A DNA stretch of 64,000 bases, taken from NCBI RefSeq assembly GCF_030253575.1, contig NC_080559.1, positions 4,176,501 to 4,240,500 on the forward strand, written 5' to 3'. The notes beneath the pieces were generated by a model that did no database searches, had not been told where the DNA came from, and saw only the letters and a list, made by a program, of their open reading frames with translations. Positions 1-11,052 of the stretch are shown here, in pieces. Numbering within the stretch: position 1 is the first letter of the stretch; each line of letters starts with the position of its first letter. The position numbers and the translations under genes are program-made. Source of the DNA: Rhododendron vialii (taxonomy: Eukaryota > Streptophyta > Magnoliopsida > Ericales > Ericaceae).

Positions 1-1
1 G

Positions 2-49
2 AAGACCCCTATTTATCTGAGAATTGGGAAAGTTGGAAACTTGGAGTAA
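2..49 (+). CDS. 3' end of a SAM-dependent methyltransferase (copy A, cut by window edge)
   Basis: The first 49 bases encode the last 15 residues and stop of the same methyltransferase found complete at 5134-6472; the tail reads KTPIYLRIGKVGNLE against KAPVYLRIGKVGNSE. The similarity continues past the stop into the 3' flank (about 60-170 matches 6480-6575, and about 300-530 matches 6690-6920), so this is the end of a duplicated genomic block and not a retrocopy. Whether the rest of the gene is intact lies outside the window. Confidence 0.8.
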   Translation, partial: KTPIYLRIGKVGNLE

Positions 50-475
50 GAGGAGAGTGGAGACTCATGTGTGCATTTTGTTTTTCGTTGAATCTGAACT
101 TTGTTGTCAAAAAGTGCACCATCAATTTACAATGTACTAGAATAACATGGTTGCAATATCATCACCTTGTTGTTGATGCAACTTTAATCGAATTCTGCTA
201 GAAGGTTCAAAACTAGCCAATTGGGATCAATAATATCATTAGAATGTGTCCGAATCTCTATGAGACGATGACATGTACTGAAAAAACCCCGAATTCCTCT
301 TCATTTTTGTGTGTGGAGACGACAACAGCTACATTCAGGTAAGTCGTCATTTTACCAACAAAAAGAAAGGAAGCAGTAATATGATGCACCACCATCACCA
401 CGATTTCTAGTAATATCAGTGCACGACATAAAGCCTATACTTGGGAAAATCTTACATGTCACAAATACAGGGTTC

Positions 476-530
476 TCACTCAGTAACGGCGAGAGCTGAC
501 TGTAATACATCTTCAAGGTACTTCTCAGCA
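476..530 (-). pseudogene. Remnant of the last exon of AUGMIN subunit 1
   Basis: On the minus strand this stretch encodes EKYLEDVLQSALAVTE and a stop, matching the C-terminus of the intact AUG1 gene (last exon 6873-6980). The similarity stops abruptly at about 530, where unrelated sequence begins, so the rest of the exon and gene is missing. It sits downstream of methyltransferase copy A with the same spacing and tail-to-tail orientation as the intact pair at 5.1-10.3 kb. That marks it as the broken end of a segmental duplication. Confidence 0.75.
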
Positions 531-1250
531 AATACTTGTGTCGGCTGCTGCTTGATATGCGATTTGGCTAGCGGTTTATTATTCTCCAGGAATATGCTTG
601 TGTCGAAAGTGTTTGTTTTGTTTTGAGGGTGTTGTGCGGATTGGCGTACTTTAGTGCTGGCTGTGGTTCAGCGTTTTGTTGTTTCCGTTGTCGGTCTGTT
701 GTAGGTGGACTGGAGTTGCGGGTGGGTATGGGGTTTTCGTTGTTGTTTCTACGTAGAGCTCTGTTTCAATTTTTTGGATGGGATGAGTGGAGCTTGTGTT
801 TAATTACTAGTATTATTTGTCTCTTAGTAGTGTAATTTCAATAACCACTCTGACGTCTGTTCTGCATTTGTTCTACTGCTATTTCTGCGTTGTAGTTAGT
901 TTCTATGATCCGGCTCAGATCACCATCTAGTTTGCAACTTTGCCTGATGTGTTTTCCATGCACGCGACATTCTCTACCTGGGGTGTTCCACACCTGGTTT
1001 GCCAGTTAGTGGGCAAGCTTGTCGTTAGTGGAACTAGGGCTAGTACCTGGGGTGTACAAGTTCTGTACATGTTGACATTCTCCGAGGTTGATACAACGAT
1101 TTACCTAGCGGGGCAGGGTGGTGGTTGCTTCTCGGTCGTTCGGAGGTTTACGCTGTATAGGCGGGTCCAATTAGTGGCCCTCCTATGGGGCGATCCTTCG
1201 TCACCAAAATAAAAAATAAAAACTCAATTTCAATAAGCTGAAAAAACTTA
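531..1250. other. Unclassified GC-richer insert at duplication breakpoint
   Basis: This segment separates the AUG1 remnant from the 3' flank of methyltransferase copy B. It is richer in G and T than its surroundings, holds only short open frames without recognisable domains, and ends in an A-rich run near 1208-1230 that could be the tail of a retroelement. No target duplication was found. I cannot assign a family. Confidence 0.4.
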
Positions 1251-1478
1251 TAATGTAACTCCGTTTTGTATGCATTTGGCTTTCTGTTTTAGCAGAATTC
1301 AGTTCTATTAAATCTAAGAGTTTTCATCAAATTCAATATGACATGTACAAAATTTGTTTTAATATATGATATGATATGAAAAAGTGATGCCAAAATATAC
1401 TGCAACAATGTTATTCTACTAGTACATTGTAAATTGATGGTGTACATTTGATGCAACGAAAAACAAAATGCACACGAG

Positions 1479-2719
1479 TTACTCCGAATTTCCGACTTTC
1501 CCAATCCTCAGATAAACAGGGGCCTTGACAACCTTTTGATCAACACCATCTTCACCCCAAGCTCTCTTGAAACTCTCAACCGCATCATCACTCAATAGCT
1601 CAACTCCCTTGTCCTTCGCTGTCTGATAAGCCGACCACGACCTTATGTACGTGAGAAAGCCCTCCAAATACATCACCCTTTCTGTCGTGAACTCAAACGG
1701 CCCAGTGTGGTTAGCCCCATCGCCCACTGGCTCGAACGGGAAATCGATCCCCTTGTACTTGCCTTCCACTAGCTTACGTGCTGGGTCCCAATAAGGCTGG
1801 GAGTCGGCGTAAAACTGTCGGAAGACAACGTCGAATTTGTCATTGACCACCGGAATGTTGTCTTTGGCCTCAGGGACGGTGTAGCACCACGCGGCGATGA
1901 CGCCTTGGGATTTTTTGAGTACCGATTTGACTCGATGGTAGAAGGTGGGTAGGTTAAACCAGTGGAGGGCTTGGGCTACGGTGACAAGGTCGACAGTTCC
2001 CGGGGGTGCCACGCTAGATTTGAGCTCGGACAGGGGGATGTTTGGAACTTTGGAGGGGTGCATTGGTATCGCACGTTGGGGAGCTTGGGTGCATAGTCAA
2101 GTTGGTTCTGGCTCGTGTCTGTGGCTACCACATTCTTGTACAGCTTAGCTAGCTGCAAATTTTTGGTTTGAGCAAAACATTATTAGTCCATACAATATAT
2201 GCAAGGCTATTTTCTATGATATCAAGTTTTCAATTAACTTTTTTCTTTTATTATATTTCCGGTTGTCTTTAGTGGGTCTTTCTGACTACGCAAACAATAC
2301 AAATTTAAAAACACACTTCCAGGCACAACTGCATTCAGAGCCGTTTGATGCATGTGAGACGACGATTCTAAACATAGTTGTGCCGAAGTTGGGGACTGAT
2401 TAACCATGAATTGAATATAAAATTTCACGAAGTAGGTCCTACATTATAATACCATGACGTGTGGTATATATTGCCAACTCTGTCAACGGCTATTATCTTC
2501 ACAATTTGGTTCTCAATCGATTAGTTTTAACCCTGAAAAATGGGGAGAGAGAAGGAGATGCGGGCTCACGGATTTAGAGGCTTGGCCATTGCCGGTGCCA
2601 ACATCCCAAACAAGGTCGTGATTTGGAGTCTCTGAGGCAATGAATTCAAACAGCTCTTCTGGGTAACCCGGCCGAGTCCCCGCGTAATTCTTTGCCTGCT
2701 TGTGGAACAAATTCGCCAT
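1479..2719 (-). pseudogene. SAM-dependent methyltransferase copy B, frameshifted
   Basis: The two-exon structure equals that of copy C: exon 1 at 2570-2719 (150 nt, starting MANLFHKQAKNYAG, with the SAM motif DVGTGNGQ) and exon 2 at 1479-2152. The splice sites are kept. Exon 2 is 674 nt against 666 nt in copy C; the difference is an 8-bp insertion near 2045 (an extra gttccaaa after CCTCCAAA), which shifts the frame in the middle of the protein. Reading splits into an N-terminal piece that hits a stop at about 1976 and a long C-terminal piece in another frame. The promoter side (2765-2880) is still similar to that of copy C. Unless re-initiation or splicing rescues it, it encodes no full enzyme. 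Confidence 0.85.
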
Positions 2720-3660
2720 CTCTCTCTCTTGATCTCTCTATAAATAAATATATCTAGATCAATTTGGTCCCATTTCCATTCTATAGAACTCAGAGCGGAA
2801 ACATCCTTTGCTACGCAACCGTACTTCTACAATCAGAGCCATCGACGATAACAACCATCTTTCCGGTCTCCATTGCACGTTATATGAAAGCATTAGGTAT
2901 ACGTCTCTTCTTTCGACTAAATAGGATTAAAATATACAGTGGAACTATACACCCGCAATTAATTATTCAACGTCTCTCTTGGATAATTTATTTTTACATC
3001 AATTAATTTTAAGACTTTGAAATTAATGATCAGATAAATTACCAGTAGTTTCAAGATTTTGCCATTTACTGAACTTTTGTTGTTACAATATACGTCATGG
3101 ATTGCGCAAGTGTGGGCGTCGTTATTTGGCCAAAGAGGTGAGTTGATCAAATTGGTCACTGGCACCGAATTAAAATAGATTTGACTACCTACTTTTTGAA
3201 AAAAAATTCAATGCTGGGTGGGTATCACGTGATGTCCTCTCGGCGCATTCAAGCCATCCATTACGTTTTTGAATGGCTCGGATTTAAAGAGAGAAATTGT
3301 TGAGGTGAGATGAAAGAGAGCGTTTCAATTCGAATCGTCCAAAAGTGTATTAGATGGCCTGAATGTGCCGAGCAGATATCACGTGAAATACACCCACCTG
3401 GCACCGAAAAATTTCTCCTAGTTTTCATTAAGAATTTGAGGCTTATGTTTTCAACTGTTTTTGTTTTTTCTACGGCAAACAAAATTCATTAATCTTAAAA
3501 ATGTAACAAGACTAATAAAAGCAAAGAAATAAAGGAAAATGACAGGTCGGTCCTGTTTTACTGAGGGGTTTCATGCGAACTCTCTTTTGTGAGGTCTATC
3601 TCTTCTGTGCCCTTTTTAAAGATGCATTGACAATTTTGCTCATTTGTATAATATTTATTT
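2720..3660. other. Intergenic region between divergent methyltransferase copies
   Basis: The first about 120 bases share sequence with the upstream region of copy C (about 4970-5080, inverted) and are the likely promoter-proximal part. The rest is AT-rich with short frames and no recognised gene. Confidence 0.5.
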
Positions 3661-3669
3661 TGTATTTTT

Positions 3670-3880
3670 CTAGAGAGGTGTGAATTCTTGGAGGATTGAA
3701 TTGTTGGGGTGAATTTTGGGTAAATTCTTTGTGTGAATTCTGGATGAATTGTAAGTGTGAATTCTGTGGGGGTGTGAATTCTTGGTGTGAATTTTTTGGT
3801 TTGTGAATTCACACTTCCCGAATTCATACCCATTGAAAAATTCACACCCATAAAAATTTATACCCCAAGAATTCACACTA
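3670..3880. repeat. Degenerate GTGTGAATTC repeat forming an inverted repeat
   Basis: A ten-base theme, gtgtgaattc or close variants, recurs about eight times in the first two thirds. Its reverse complement, gaattcacac, then recurs in the last third, so the block can fold into a large imperfect hairpin centred near 3805. It looks like a foldback element or a decayed MITE with internal repeats. Confidence 0.6.
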
Positions 3881-3954
3881 CCCAAAAAACAAAAGCAGTG
3901 AATTCTTTTTCCGAACACCTTTCATCCGGCCTTCCGCTGGAACAAATTTCAACC

Positions 3955-4215
3955 AGATTCCAAATTTCCCAATTTCTCACCAAACAAACAAAGCCGCAAC
4001 CCATTCAACAAGGTCCCGAGCTCTTTTTCCCTCAACTATTCAGCAATGGAAGCTAGGGTTTCCAGGGCTCAATTGCGCCTTATGCTCCTCCCTCGTCGAT
4101 AACAACAACGATGTCGACGACATCATCGACAGAGGGCTGCTGAACTTGGACGAGGTCCAGAAGGTTCTCACCGATGTCAAGGCGAACAACATCAGCGTTG
4201 TTCCCGTCAGAGAAG
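3955..4215 (+). pseudogene. 5' fragment of an Iojap-like (RsfS) mitochondrial protein gene
   Basis: One frame reads WKLGFPGLNCALCSSL, an acidic DNNNDVDD spacer and then LLNLDEVQKVLTDVKANNIS followed by VVPV. This resembles the N-terminal part of plant mitochondrial Iojap-related proteins, which belong to the ribosomal silencing factor family. The domain's conserved core (the DW/DY...ATG..S.WH region) does not follow; after about 4215 the sequence is unrelated. So only the first exon's worth is present, with no matching downstream exons nearby. It is probably a captured or duplicated gene fragment. The identification is by motif recall and should be tested by search. Confidence 0.5.
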
Positions 4216-4400
4216 ATGCTGCGTCGGAGAAGATTGGGGCAGGAAGGTTGAAGGCGGAAGATGACGGGGGTATTTTCGGTAGTTTACTTGAAACGGGGCT
4301 TTTGCGGAACAGGCTTGACGTGGGGTGGGGCAGGACGGAAACATGGAGACAAAACGGGGCCAGCCGGTGAGCGCCCCAAGAAATAACATCATGCTCAAAG

Positions 4401-4547
4401 AATAAGGAGAAAAATGACAGCAGATGACATGTTTTGATAATTATATCCGCCAAGGGCATTCTAAAAATATTTGTTAATATTGAAATGTCCTTAACGGATA
4501 TTAATTATTAAAACACATCATGGACCGTCATTTTCCCAGAGAATAAT
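4401..4547. mobile_element. Foldback (hairpin) element, first of a tandem pair
   Basis: The left arm (from aataaggagaaaaatgacag) and right arm (to ccgtcattttcccagagaat) are inverted complements of each other over most of their length. The whole unit is a near-perfect hairpin with a short loop near 4465-4475. No coding capacity. Confidence 0.65.
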
Positions 4548-4697
4548 GGGAAAATGACGGCCAAGGACGTGTTTGATAATTAATACCCTTCAAGGACATT
4601 TTCAGCATTAACAAATGTACTCAAATGTTCTCAGCATGTCCTTGGCGGGTATTAATTATCAAAACACGTCCTGGGCCGTCATTTTCCCGAGAATAAT
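4540..4697. mobile_element. Foldback (hairpin) element, second of a tandem pair
   Basis: Same family as the neighbouring unit: arms starting gagaataatgggaaaatgac and ending gtcattttcccgagaataat, with the shared internal theme of ccaaggac, tgataattaat and ccttcaaggacatt. It overlaps the first unit at the shared gagaataat end, so the two hairpins are chained head to tail. Confidence 0.65.
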
Positions 4698-5098
4698 TAT
4701 CTGTCCAATTCGAGACCCAAATCTACAATTGGCAAGAAGCCCATCAAAAACACCCTTTTAGAAGCCCACCTAAAGTTGAAGCCCAAACACCTCAATGGGT
4801 CTAAAAAAACTCAAATATCATTTCCCTAAACTTTGTAAATCTGTGACACAAAGTGGTTCAGATTGCAAAATGATAATATACTAGTAGTAGAGATAGGGAA
4901 AGAGGAACCTTCAGTCTTGAAAGAAGACGTACACTAATTGCTCTCATGCCACGTGCAATGGATACCGGAATGAATGGCTGTTATCGTTGATGGCTCTGGC
5001 TCTGGCTCTGGTATTAAAATATGGGTGCGTAGCAAAGGATGTTTTGCACTCTTGAGTTCTATAAAATGGAAATGAGACCAAATATTGATCCGGATATT

Positions 5099-5099
<1 letters not shown>

Positions 5100-5133
<34 letters not shown>
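5100..5133. repeat. GA microsatellite abutting the methyltransferase start codon
   Basis: An uninterrupted GA run of about 17 units ends directly at the ATG of methyltransferase copy C, so it occupies the 5' leader. Copy B has only a short CT-rich tract at the same place. Confidence 0.9.
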
Positions 5134-5138
<5 letters not shown>

Positions 5139-6472
5139 GGATTTGTTCCACAAGCAGGCAAAGAATTACGCGGAGACTCGGCCGAGTTACCCAGAAGAGC
5201 TGTTTGATTTCATTGCCTCAAAGACTCCAAATCACGACCTCGTTTGGGATGTCGGCACCGGCAGTGGCCAAGCCGCCAAATCTGTAAGCATCTCTCTCTC
5301 TCTCTCTCTCCAACCAATTTCTGTGTTTAGATTTATGGAGTATAATACTAGTTCATCTTCATCATAGTAGCATTCGAAGCGTTAGGCTCTCTTAAGTCTA
5401 TAATCCTCTGGTTCCGTCCAGTTTTCAGCATTTGTGAGTCCATCCATGGCCCCATAAATAGACCCGATCATCGATCGGGCTTCGATAGCTACATGAACAA
5501 ATCACACGGTGCAAAAGAAATAAAACAAAAGAAATGAACCGTGCCGGTCCATTATTTCTTGCTATAAATACGGACAGACGATTAAACTGATTATTGGCTT
5601 GAAAGTTCTTCTTTCCGAGTTCTCCAAGATGAACAATTCAGATTAACAAATGTAGAAAACCGGATGGGATCATTGAAGACTAATGACAACGGGAGCCCAA
5701 TGCAGCTTCTTTTGTCTAATGGTCTTTACTCGTGTTTTCAAAAAATCTACTCATATTTCAGTTACTTTTTCTAGAATTTTAATCTAAAAGTGTAAAATAT
5801 TTGCAGCTAGCAAAGCTGTACAAGAATGTGGTAGGCACAGACACCAGCCAGGAGCAACTCGACTACGCACCCAAGCTCCCCAACGTGCGATACCAATGCA
5901 CCCCTCCAAACATCCCCCTGTCCGAGGTTGAATTCAGCGTGTCACCCCCGGGAACCGTTGATCTTGTCACCGTAGCCCAAGCCCTCCACTGGTTTGACCT
6001 ACCCACCTTCTACCAGCAAGTCAAATTGGTACTCAAAAAACCCCACGGCATCATTGCTGCCTGGTGCTACACCGTCCCTGAGGCCAAAGACAACATTCCG
6101 GTGGTCAATGACAAATTTGACGCTGTCTTCCGACAGTTTTATGCCGACTCCCAGCCTTACTGGGACCTAGCGCGTAAGCTAGTGGACGGCAAGTACAAGG
6201 GGATCGATTTCCCGTTTGAGCCTGTGGGTGATGGAGCTAACCACACTGGTCCGTTTGAGTTCACGACGGAAAGGGTGATGGATTTGGAGGGCTTTCTCAC
6301 GTACATAAGGTCGTGGTCAGCTTATCAGACGGCGAAGGACAAGGGAGTTGAGCTATTGAGTGATGATGTGGTTGAGAGTTTCAAGAGAGCTTGGGGTGAA
6401 GATGGTGTTGATCAAAAGGTTGTCAAGGCCCCTGTTTATCTGAGGATTGGGAAAGTTGGAAATTCGGAGTAA
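5134..6472 (+). CDS. SAM-dependent methyltransferase (Methyltransf_11 type), intact copy C
   Basis: Two exons, 5134-5283 and 5807-6472, joined in phase 0 (donor tct|gtaagc, acceptor ttgcag|cta), give 271 residues, near the usual length of this plant family of small cytosolic methyltransferases. Motif I (VWDVGTGSGQA, residues 37-47) binds S-adenosylmethionine; TDTSQ (about 61-65) fits the acidic motif II region; VDLVTVAQALHWFDLP (about 101-116) is the family's motif III/IV signature. The substrate is unknown and cannot be read from the sequence. The start follows a GA microsatellite and matches the exon 1 start of copy B. It lies tail-to-tail with AUG1, about 400 bp apart. It is the only complete copy of three in the window. 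Confidence 0.9.
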
Positions 6473-6872
6473 GAGGAGACTCGTGTGCATTTTGTTTTTC
6501 GTTGCTCTTGAATTTTGTTGTCAAATGTACACCATCAGTTTACAATGTACTAGAATAACATGGTTGCAATATATTTTGCCATCACTTTTTCATATTCGAG
6601 GTGATAACTAGCAAAGCGAGAGCGATAATATCGTTATAACATATCTGAATCTGTATAAGAGATGAGATGAACTCAAGAAAAATCCAGAAATTCATCTTCA
6701 TTTTTCTGTGGGGAAACAACAACTACATTCGGGTAAATCGTTGTTTCATAAGCAAAGTAGAAAGCAAGCAGTAACATTATACACCGCCATCACAGTTTCT
6801 AGTTATACTTGATCAGAACACAACATAAAGCTGATACTTGAGCAAATTTTATAAATCACAAATACAGGGCTC

Positions 6873-9800
6873 TCACTCGGTAACGTCTAGAGCTGACTGC
6901 AATACATCTTCAAGGTACTTCTCAGCAGCAGCAAACTGCCTCTTCTTGTCCTCAATTGCAAGTGCAGCCAAAGCTTTATCCTGCACAAGTTTTAAAAAGA
7001 AACATTACTAAATCTGTGTTTCTCTGATTAGAGGAACTAAAGACCATGGATTTAAGGAGGTATTTTAGGAGGGGGGAAAAGAGAGGAGATTCATAAAGTT
7101 GAATAATTGTTTCTCTTTCGGTTTGCTTCTCTTATCCCTCCACAAATCCAAGATCCAAACGCAGCCTAATTGTGTACTTGAATATGCAATTTACAGGAGG
7201 TAAGTCTTGGTAGCTTCTCAAAGTATCGAGGATTGGCTTTGTTTTCTTCTCCAGTTCCTTCCTATGCTCTGCCATTTCAACCAGCACGCCATGGCTAATA
7301 TCTGGGGTGTAGCCCACGCGATTCAGTATTGCCTGTCCCAATGAATTTTTTCTGTGTAAGCAGTTAACCAAAAATAAAGCACACAAATGTAAATGTAAGT
7401 TCACAATGGTCACCAAAGTAAAAAGTGAAGCTCAAAATCAACCACTCGATTAAACGTCTGATATCTCATTCCAAAAATTGGTCTTCGAAGTCTTACAGTT
7501 TATTTCACTGTTGTTGCTTATATAGCAACATGTTATCTCAAATAGACAATATAAGATTACGACCACAGAACCATAGAAGCATGGTATTTGGTACTCTAGC
7601 TCTTGATTCTACCATCACACAGAAAACATGAGTAATTTTTGGTCAAGAATTTCACGCTTACATCACCCTAAGTCCACTTGAATCAGATTCTTAATCAAAT
7701 AATATTTTTCTAAATTGTTCTAAAAAATTGATGCTGAAACACCACATAACAAGGCCTCGTCGTCCCAGGGATGTAATGGCAATCTAATTGATCGGAACCA
7801 TAACTCCTTAGGTACTACAAGAAGTTTGAAACAGCACCAAGCCAAGAGCACCAATTGAGGAACACCGACTTCATCACCCAACTTCAATTCCTTATCTGAT
7901 CCTTGGGCCTTTGCTTACAAAGGGTACGAGAAACATACATGGAATGTTCCACAGGAGATCATATAGACCTCAGTCACTGCTAAAGGGACTCAATTTCTGG
8001 TTAACGGTTAACCAATCAATAACCACTTTCTCCTGTACCACTGGCTGTGAAAAATTGCACGGTCAATCTGAAATTCGAACAACCTCCCATCTTCAAAAAG
8101 TATATCCTCTCTCAATAGGATGATGACTCCACTAGTCCACTTCAACATCGACCTTGTTAAACCCAGCCCACTGTCTCCAATTTAGCAACCGAAAAAAGTA
8201 CCTCTCTAGGTGCGGGTTCTTCCCTTTGATTTCATAGCCCAACTCCTTCATGTGAAAAAAACTCCCCATCCCTTGTCTCAACCCATTTCTAGCATCCCAT
8301 AAAACCCTTCTTCAAGGCAAGCACCGCAATATCAATAAAGGAAGAAAAAAAAAAAAAAATCTTTTTTCCCCCTCTCCCTCCAAGTTCCAACACATCTTCA
8401 TTTGCCCAACTCCAAATGACTGCTTAAAATCACGATTATCCCCATTGATAAGACCCATGTCAACAGTAAGGATAATCTTTCAATTTCAGTCCTTGTGTAC
8501 CCAAGGCTTAAGATGTGGGGTCTACTCATCGACTCAAGTCTTTTATTCTGAGGCCATGACGATTTACATGGATTCTCGTGGAATGAATATGACTGGAGAC
8601 GTAATGAATGGAATAGGTAATAACATGATTGGATCATTGGTTATTTCCTTCTTCTCTCTCTCACACACACACACACACGTGTGCGCGCGCGTGTCTCAAT
8701 TGATGGAAACATTGCATGGATCAATTAAAAACATTAGAAAGCTTATTTCGGGGGATGATATTCCAAAAGTGTGAGGCAAATTTACAAGTCAATGAATTTT
8801 GACCAAATAAAACCCTCATTTAAATCGTAAATTTAAAAAGATGAATAAGGGTTGTAAAGATACCACTCCTAATACTTTTGGTTGTTCCCATATGGAATGT
8901 TCATTTGAATAACAACTAAATACCTACACTCGTACTCCATCACATATTTTTTACCGTGTCCTTGTCCAAATTCATGTAAAATTGTTGTGGTCCATGTCCG
9001 TGCTTCTTAGGTAACTACCATTGCTGTATCATCGTAATGAAAAAGAAAAACATGCCGTTAAAGAATACATCAACACCTACTACATATGGAACAATGGTAC
9101 CTTATAGTTGGAATATTGTTGCAGGTATTGTCGCTCTTTTGAAACCATTATTGCCAAGTTTGTCTTCCAATTCTCCATTTGAGCCTCACAAGGAGCTACA
9201 TCATCTTCAAGTTGTGCAAGGGTCCTGCAAATAAGTAATAAAAGAAGGGGGGGAAGGGAATTAGTCAGTATCCATCTTGATCTTAAAGTTCAAGTTCTGA
9301 AGCACCTCCAACTTGAAAAAGGTAAGAACAATTATAGATAAGGACCTAAGTTGTGTTCGTGAATTACCTTTTCAAATAAGTAAGCCTTGCTATTGCCTTT
9401 CGGGTATAATCAAGAAGAATTTTGGACTCTTTCTGTACTTTAGCCCTCTTCTCCTCTACTCCTGTTTTCCTCAACGAAATATCGCCCATTGCAACAAGGA
9501 AACTAAAAGCAATCCTTTGGGTGAGACGCCATTCTCAATGACAAGTGCGAATAAAAACAGCTGCGCCGCAAAAATTATCCTAAAACAAAGAGAAAACTCA
9601 CCTACTAAGTTCAGTATCCCTTATGTTCAACAAATTAGCCACATTTGCAAGAACTTGAGCCGATCCAACCACATTGGATGACAAACTGTCTTGTGCCAAT
9701 CCTACATTCTCCAATATCTCCCTTATCCTTGCAGCTACAAACATATATATCATTCCAAAACAAAGCCCCAACTGAGATCGAGCATGAAAAAATGAGTACA

Positions 9801-10337
9801 TCAAAGCCGTAAGAGCCCCTTTGAATGGTCAGAAACGGCGAGGAAAAAAGAAGATTACAATTCCTCAACAAATCTCACCATAGGTGACCAAACGAGACAA
9901 AAATGGACTGATAATCTGATAAAGATCTAGGATTGCTATTCATTTTTCAACATTTCTCACCTATTTTATTCATCCAAACAAGTGATTGGGTTAATTTTCT
10001 TTTTCTTTTCTCACCATGTAAAGGGGCTGTAAGTTTGCACATGCATATGCAAGTGTAATAGATATACAATGATCAAATAACCTTGGGAACGATATTCAAC
10101 CGCCTTTTGCCGGAAATCACTGGCAACAATTGCAGCAGCTTGAGTTTTGGCTTGGGAGATGGTTGCAAGACTGTGAAGATGAGCAATGCTCCGCGGAGTG
10201 TACTCGAATTCGGGGACATCTTTTCCAACCGAATCAAATTGAGTAGAAAGCCATGCTTTTACTTCTGAAATCCGACTAGCATCAAACCCACTCTTTTCAG
10301 TTGCAGAGGGATCGGCTCCGCGGATTAGGTCACCCAT
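6873..10337 (-). CDS. AUG1: AUGMIN subunit 1 (HAUS1-like)
   Basis: Six coding exons, in transcript order 10082-10337, 9602-9734, 9368-9502, 9101-9224, 7195-7332 and 6873-6980, join in consistent phase to 297 residues, the length expected for plant AUG1. Recognisable segments are GFDASRISEVKAWL near the N-terminus, REILENVGLAQDSLSSNVV, VAMGDISLRKTGVEEKRAKV, NRVGYTPDISHGVLVEMAEH and the C-terminal DKALAALAIEDKKRQFAAAE. In plants the eight-subunit augmin complex recruits gamma-tubulin to existing microtubules for branching nucleation in spindle and phragmoplast; AUG1 is a largely coiled-coil subunit. The start at MGDLIRGADPS is the first Met of exon 1; an upstream splice acceptor (about 10364) implies a separate leader exon, perhaps ending at the GA-rich region near 10940. 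The exon 1 donor is gttatt, weak but GT. Intron 4 (7333-9100) is unusually long. Confidence 0.92.
8661..8695. repeat. CA/CG microsatellite in an AUG1 intron
   Basis: A run of about nine CA units passes into an alternating gtgtgcgcgcgcgtgt stretch. It is alternating purine-pyrimidine throughout, the kind of sequence able to adopt Z-DNA. It lies in AUG1 intron 4. Confidence 0.85.
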
Positions 10338-10891
10338 TCTTTCTTCCCAGTGTTGAATCAAACCTGCAACCAAAAAACAAAAGTGGGGAAAACAAATAGT
10401 CATGCATTGACACTGCTGCCACATCTGTTTTTATACACACAAAAAATGGTCAAAAAAAGTACTAGAATTGCCTATAAAAAAAAAGGTCCTAGAATATGCG
10501 GAAATTCAAATAATTTCGAAATGGTTAAGGGCTCAAAATGAAAAGTAAGGGATCTTGAATTGGTTCCATACTTCACATTATTGAAAATTGCTAGAATTTG
10601 GAAAATCCAAATAACTTTGAAGTGGGTTAGGGTTAAAAATGGAAACTAAGGGATCTTGAATTGGTTGAGGAGTTTAATCAAACCTGCAACAAGTGTAGAG
10701 AAAACAAAACCCTAGTACAGTGTCACTGCAGCAGTTTCGGATGAAATTTGGAGAATGTTGAAATGGGCAAGGGATCGGCGACTTGATCGGATTGCGGAGT
10801 TCTTTTGAAGCAAATATGGGGTTGATAATAAGGAATAGTTACAGATTTGAGCACATTTTGGCTAGGGTTTATGAGTAAGTGACAAAGATTT

Positions 10892-10895
<4 letters not shown>

Positions 10896-10935
<40 letters not shown>
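10896..10935. repeat. GA microsatellite upstream of AUG1
   Basis: About 19 GA units on the plus strand (CT on the AUG1 sense strand), about 560 bp upstream of the AUG1 start codon and next to a possible leader-exon donor (ggtaat on the minus strand). Confidence 0.9.
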
Positions 10936-10938
<3 letters not shown>

Positions 10939-11052
10939 CCGGAGCCGGAGATGTGTGGCGGGTTGGATCTACAGTAGAAAATTGCCGGCACTTGCAAAGT
11001 TCAAACAATGGTTGGGAATGAATTAATTTGGATTTGTTCTTTTTAATTCTTT

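Noticed and set aside
441-1212. Three successive short frames on the plus strand
   Set aside because: No domain, codon bias or splice support; the first overlaps the minus-strand AUG1 remnant.
7425-9681. Plus-strand frames within the AUG1 gene
   Set aside because: They are in introns or antisense to exons and show no domain.
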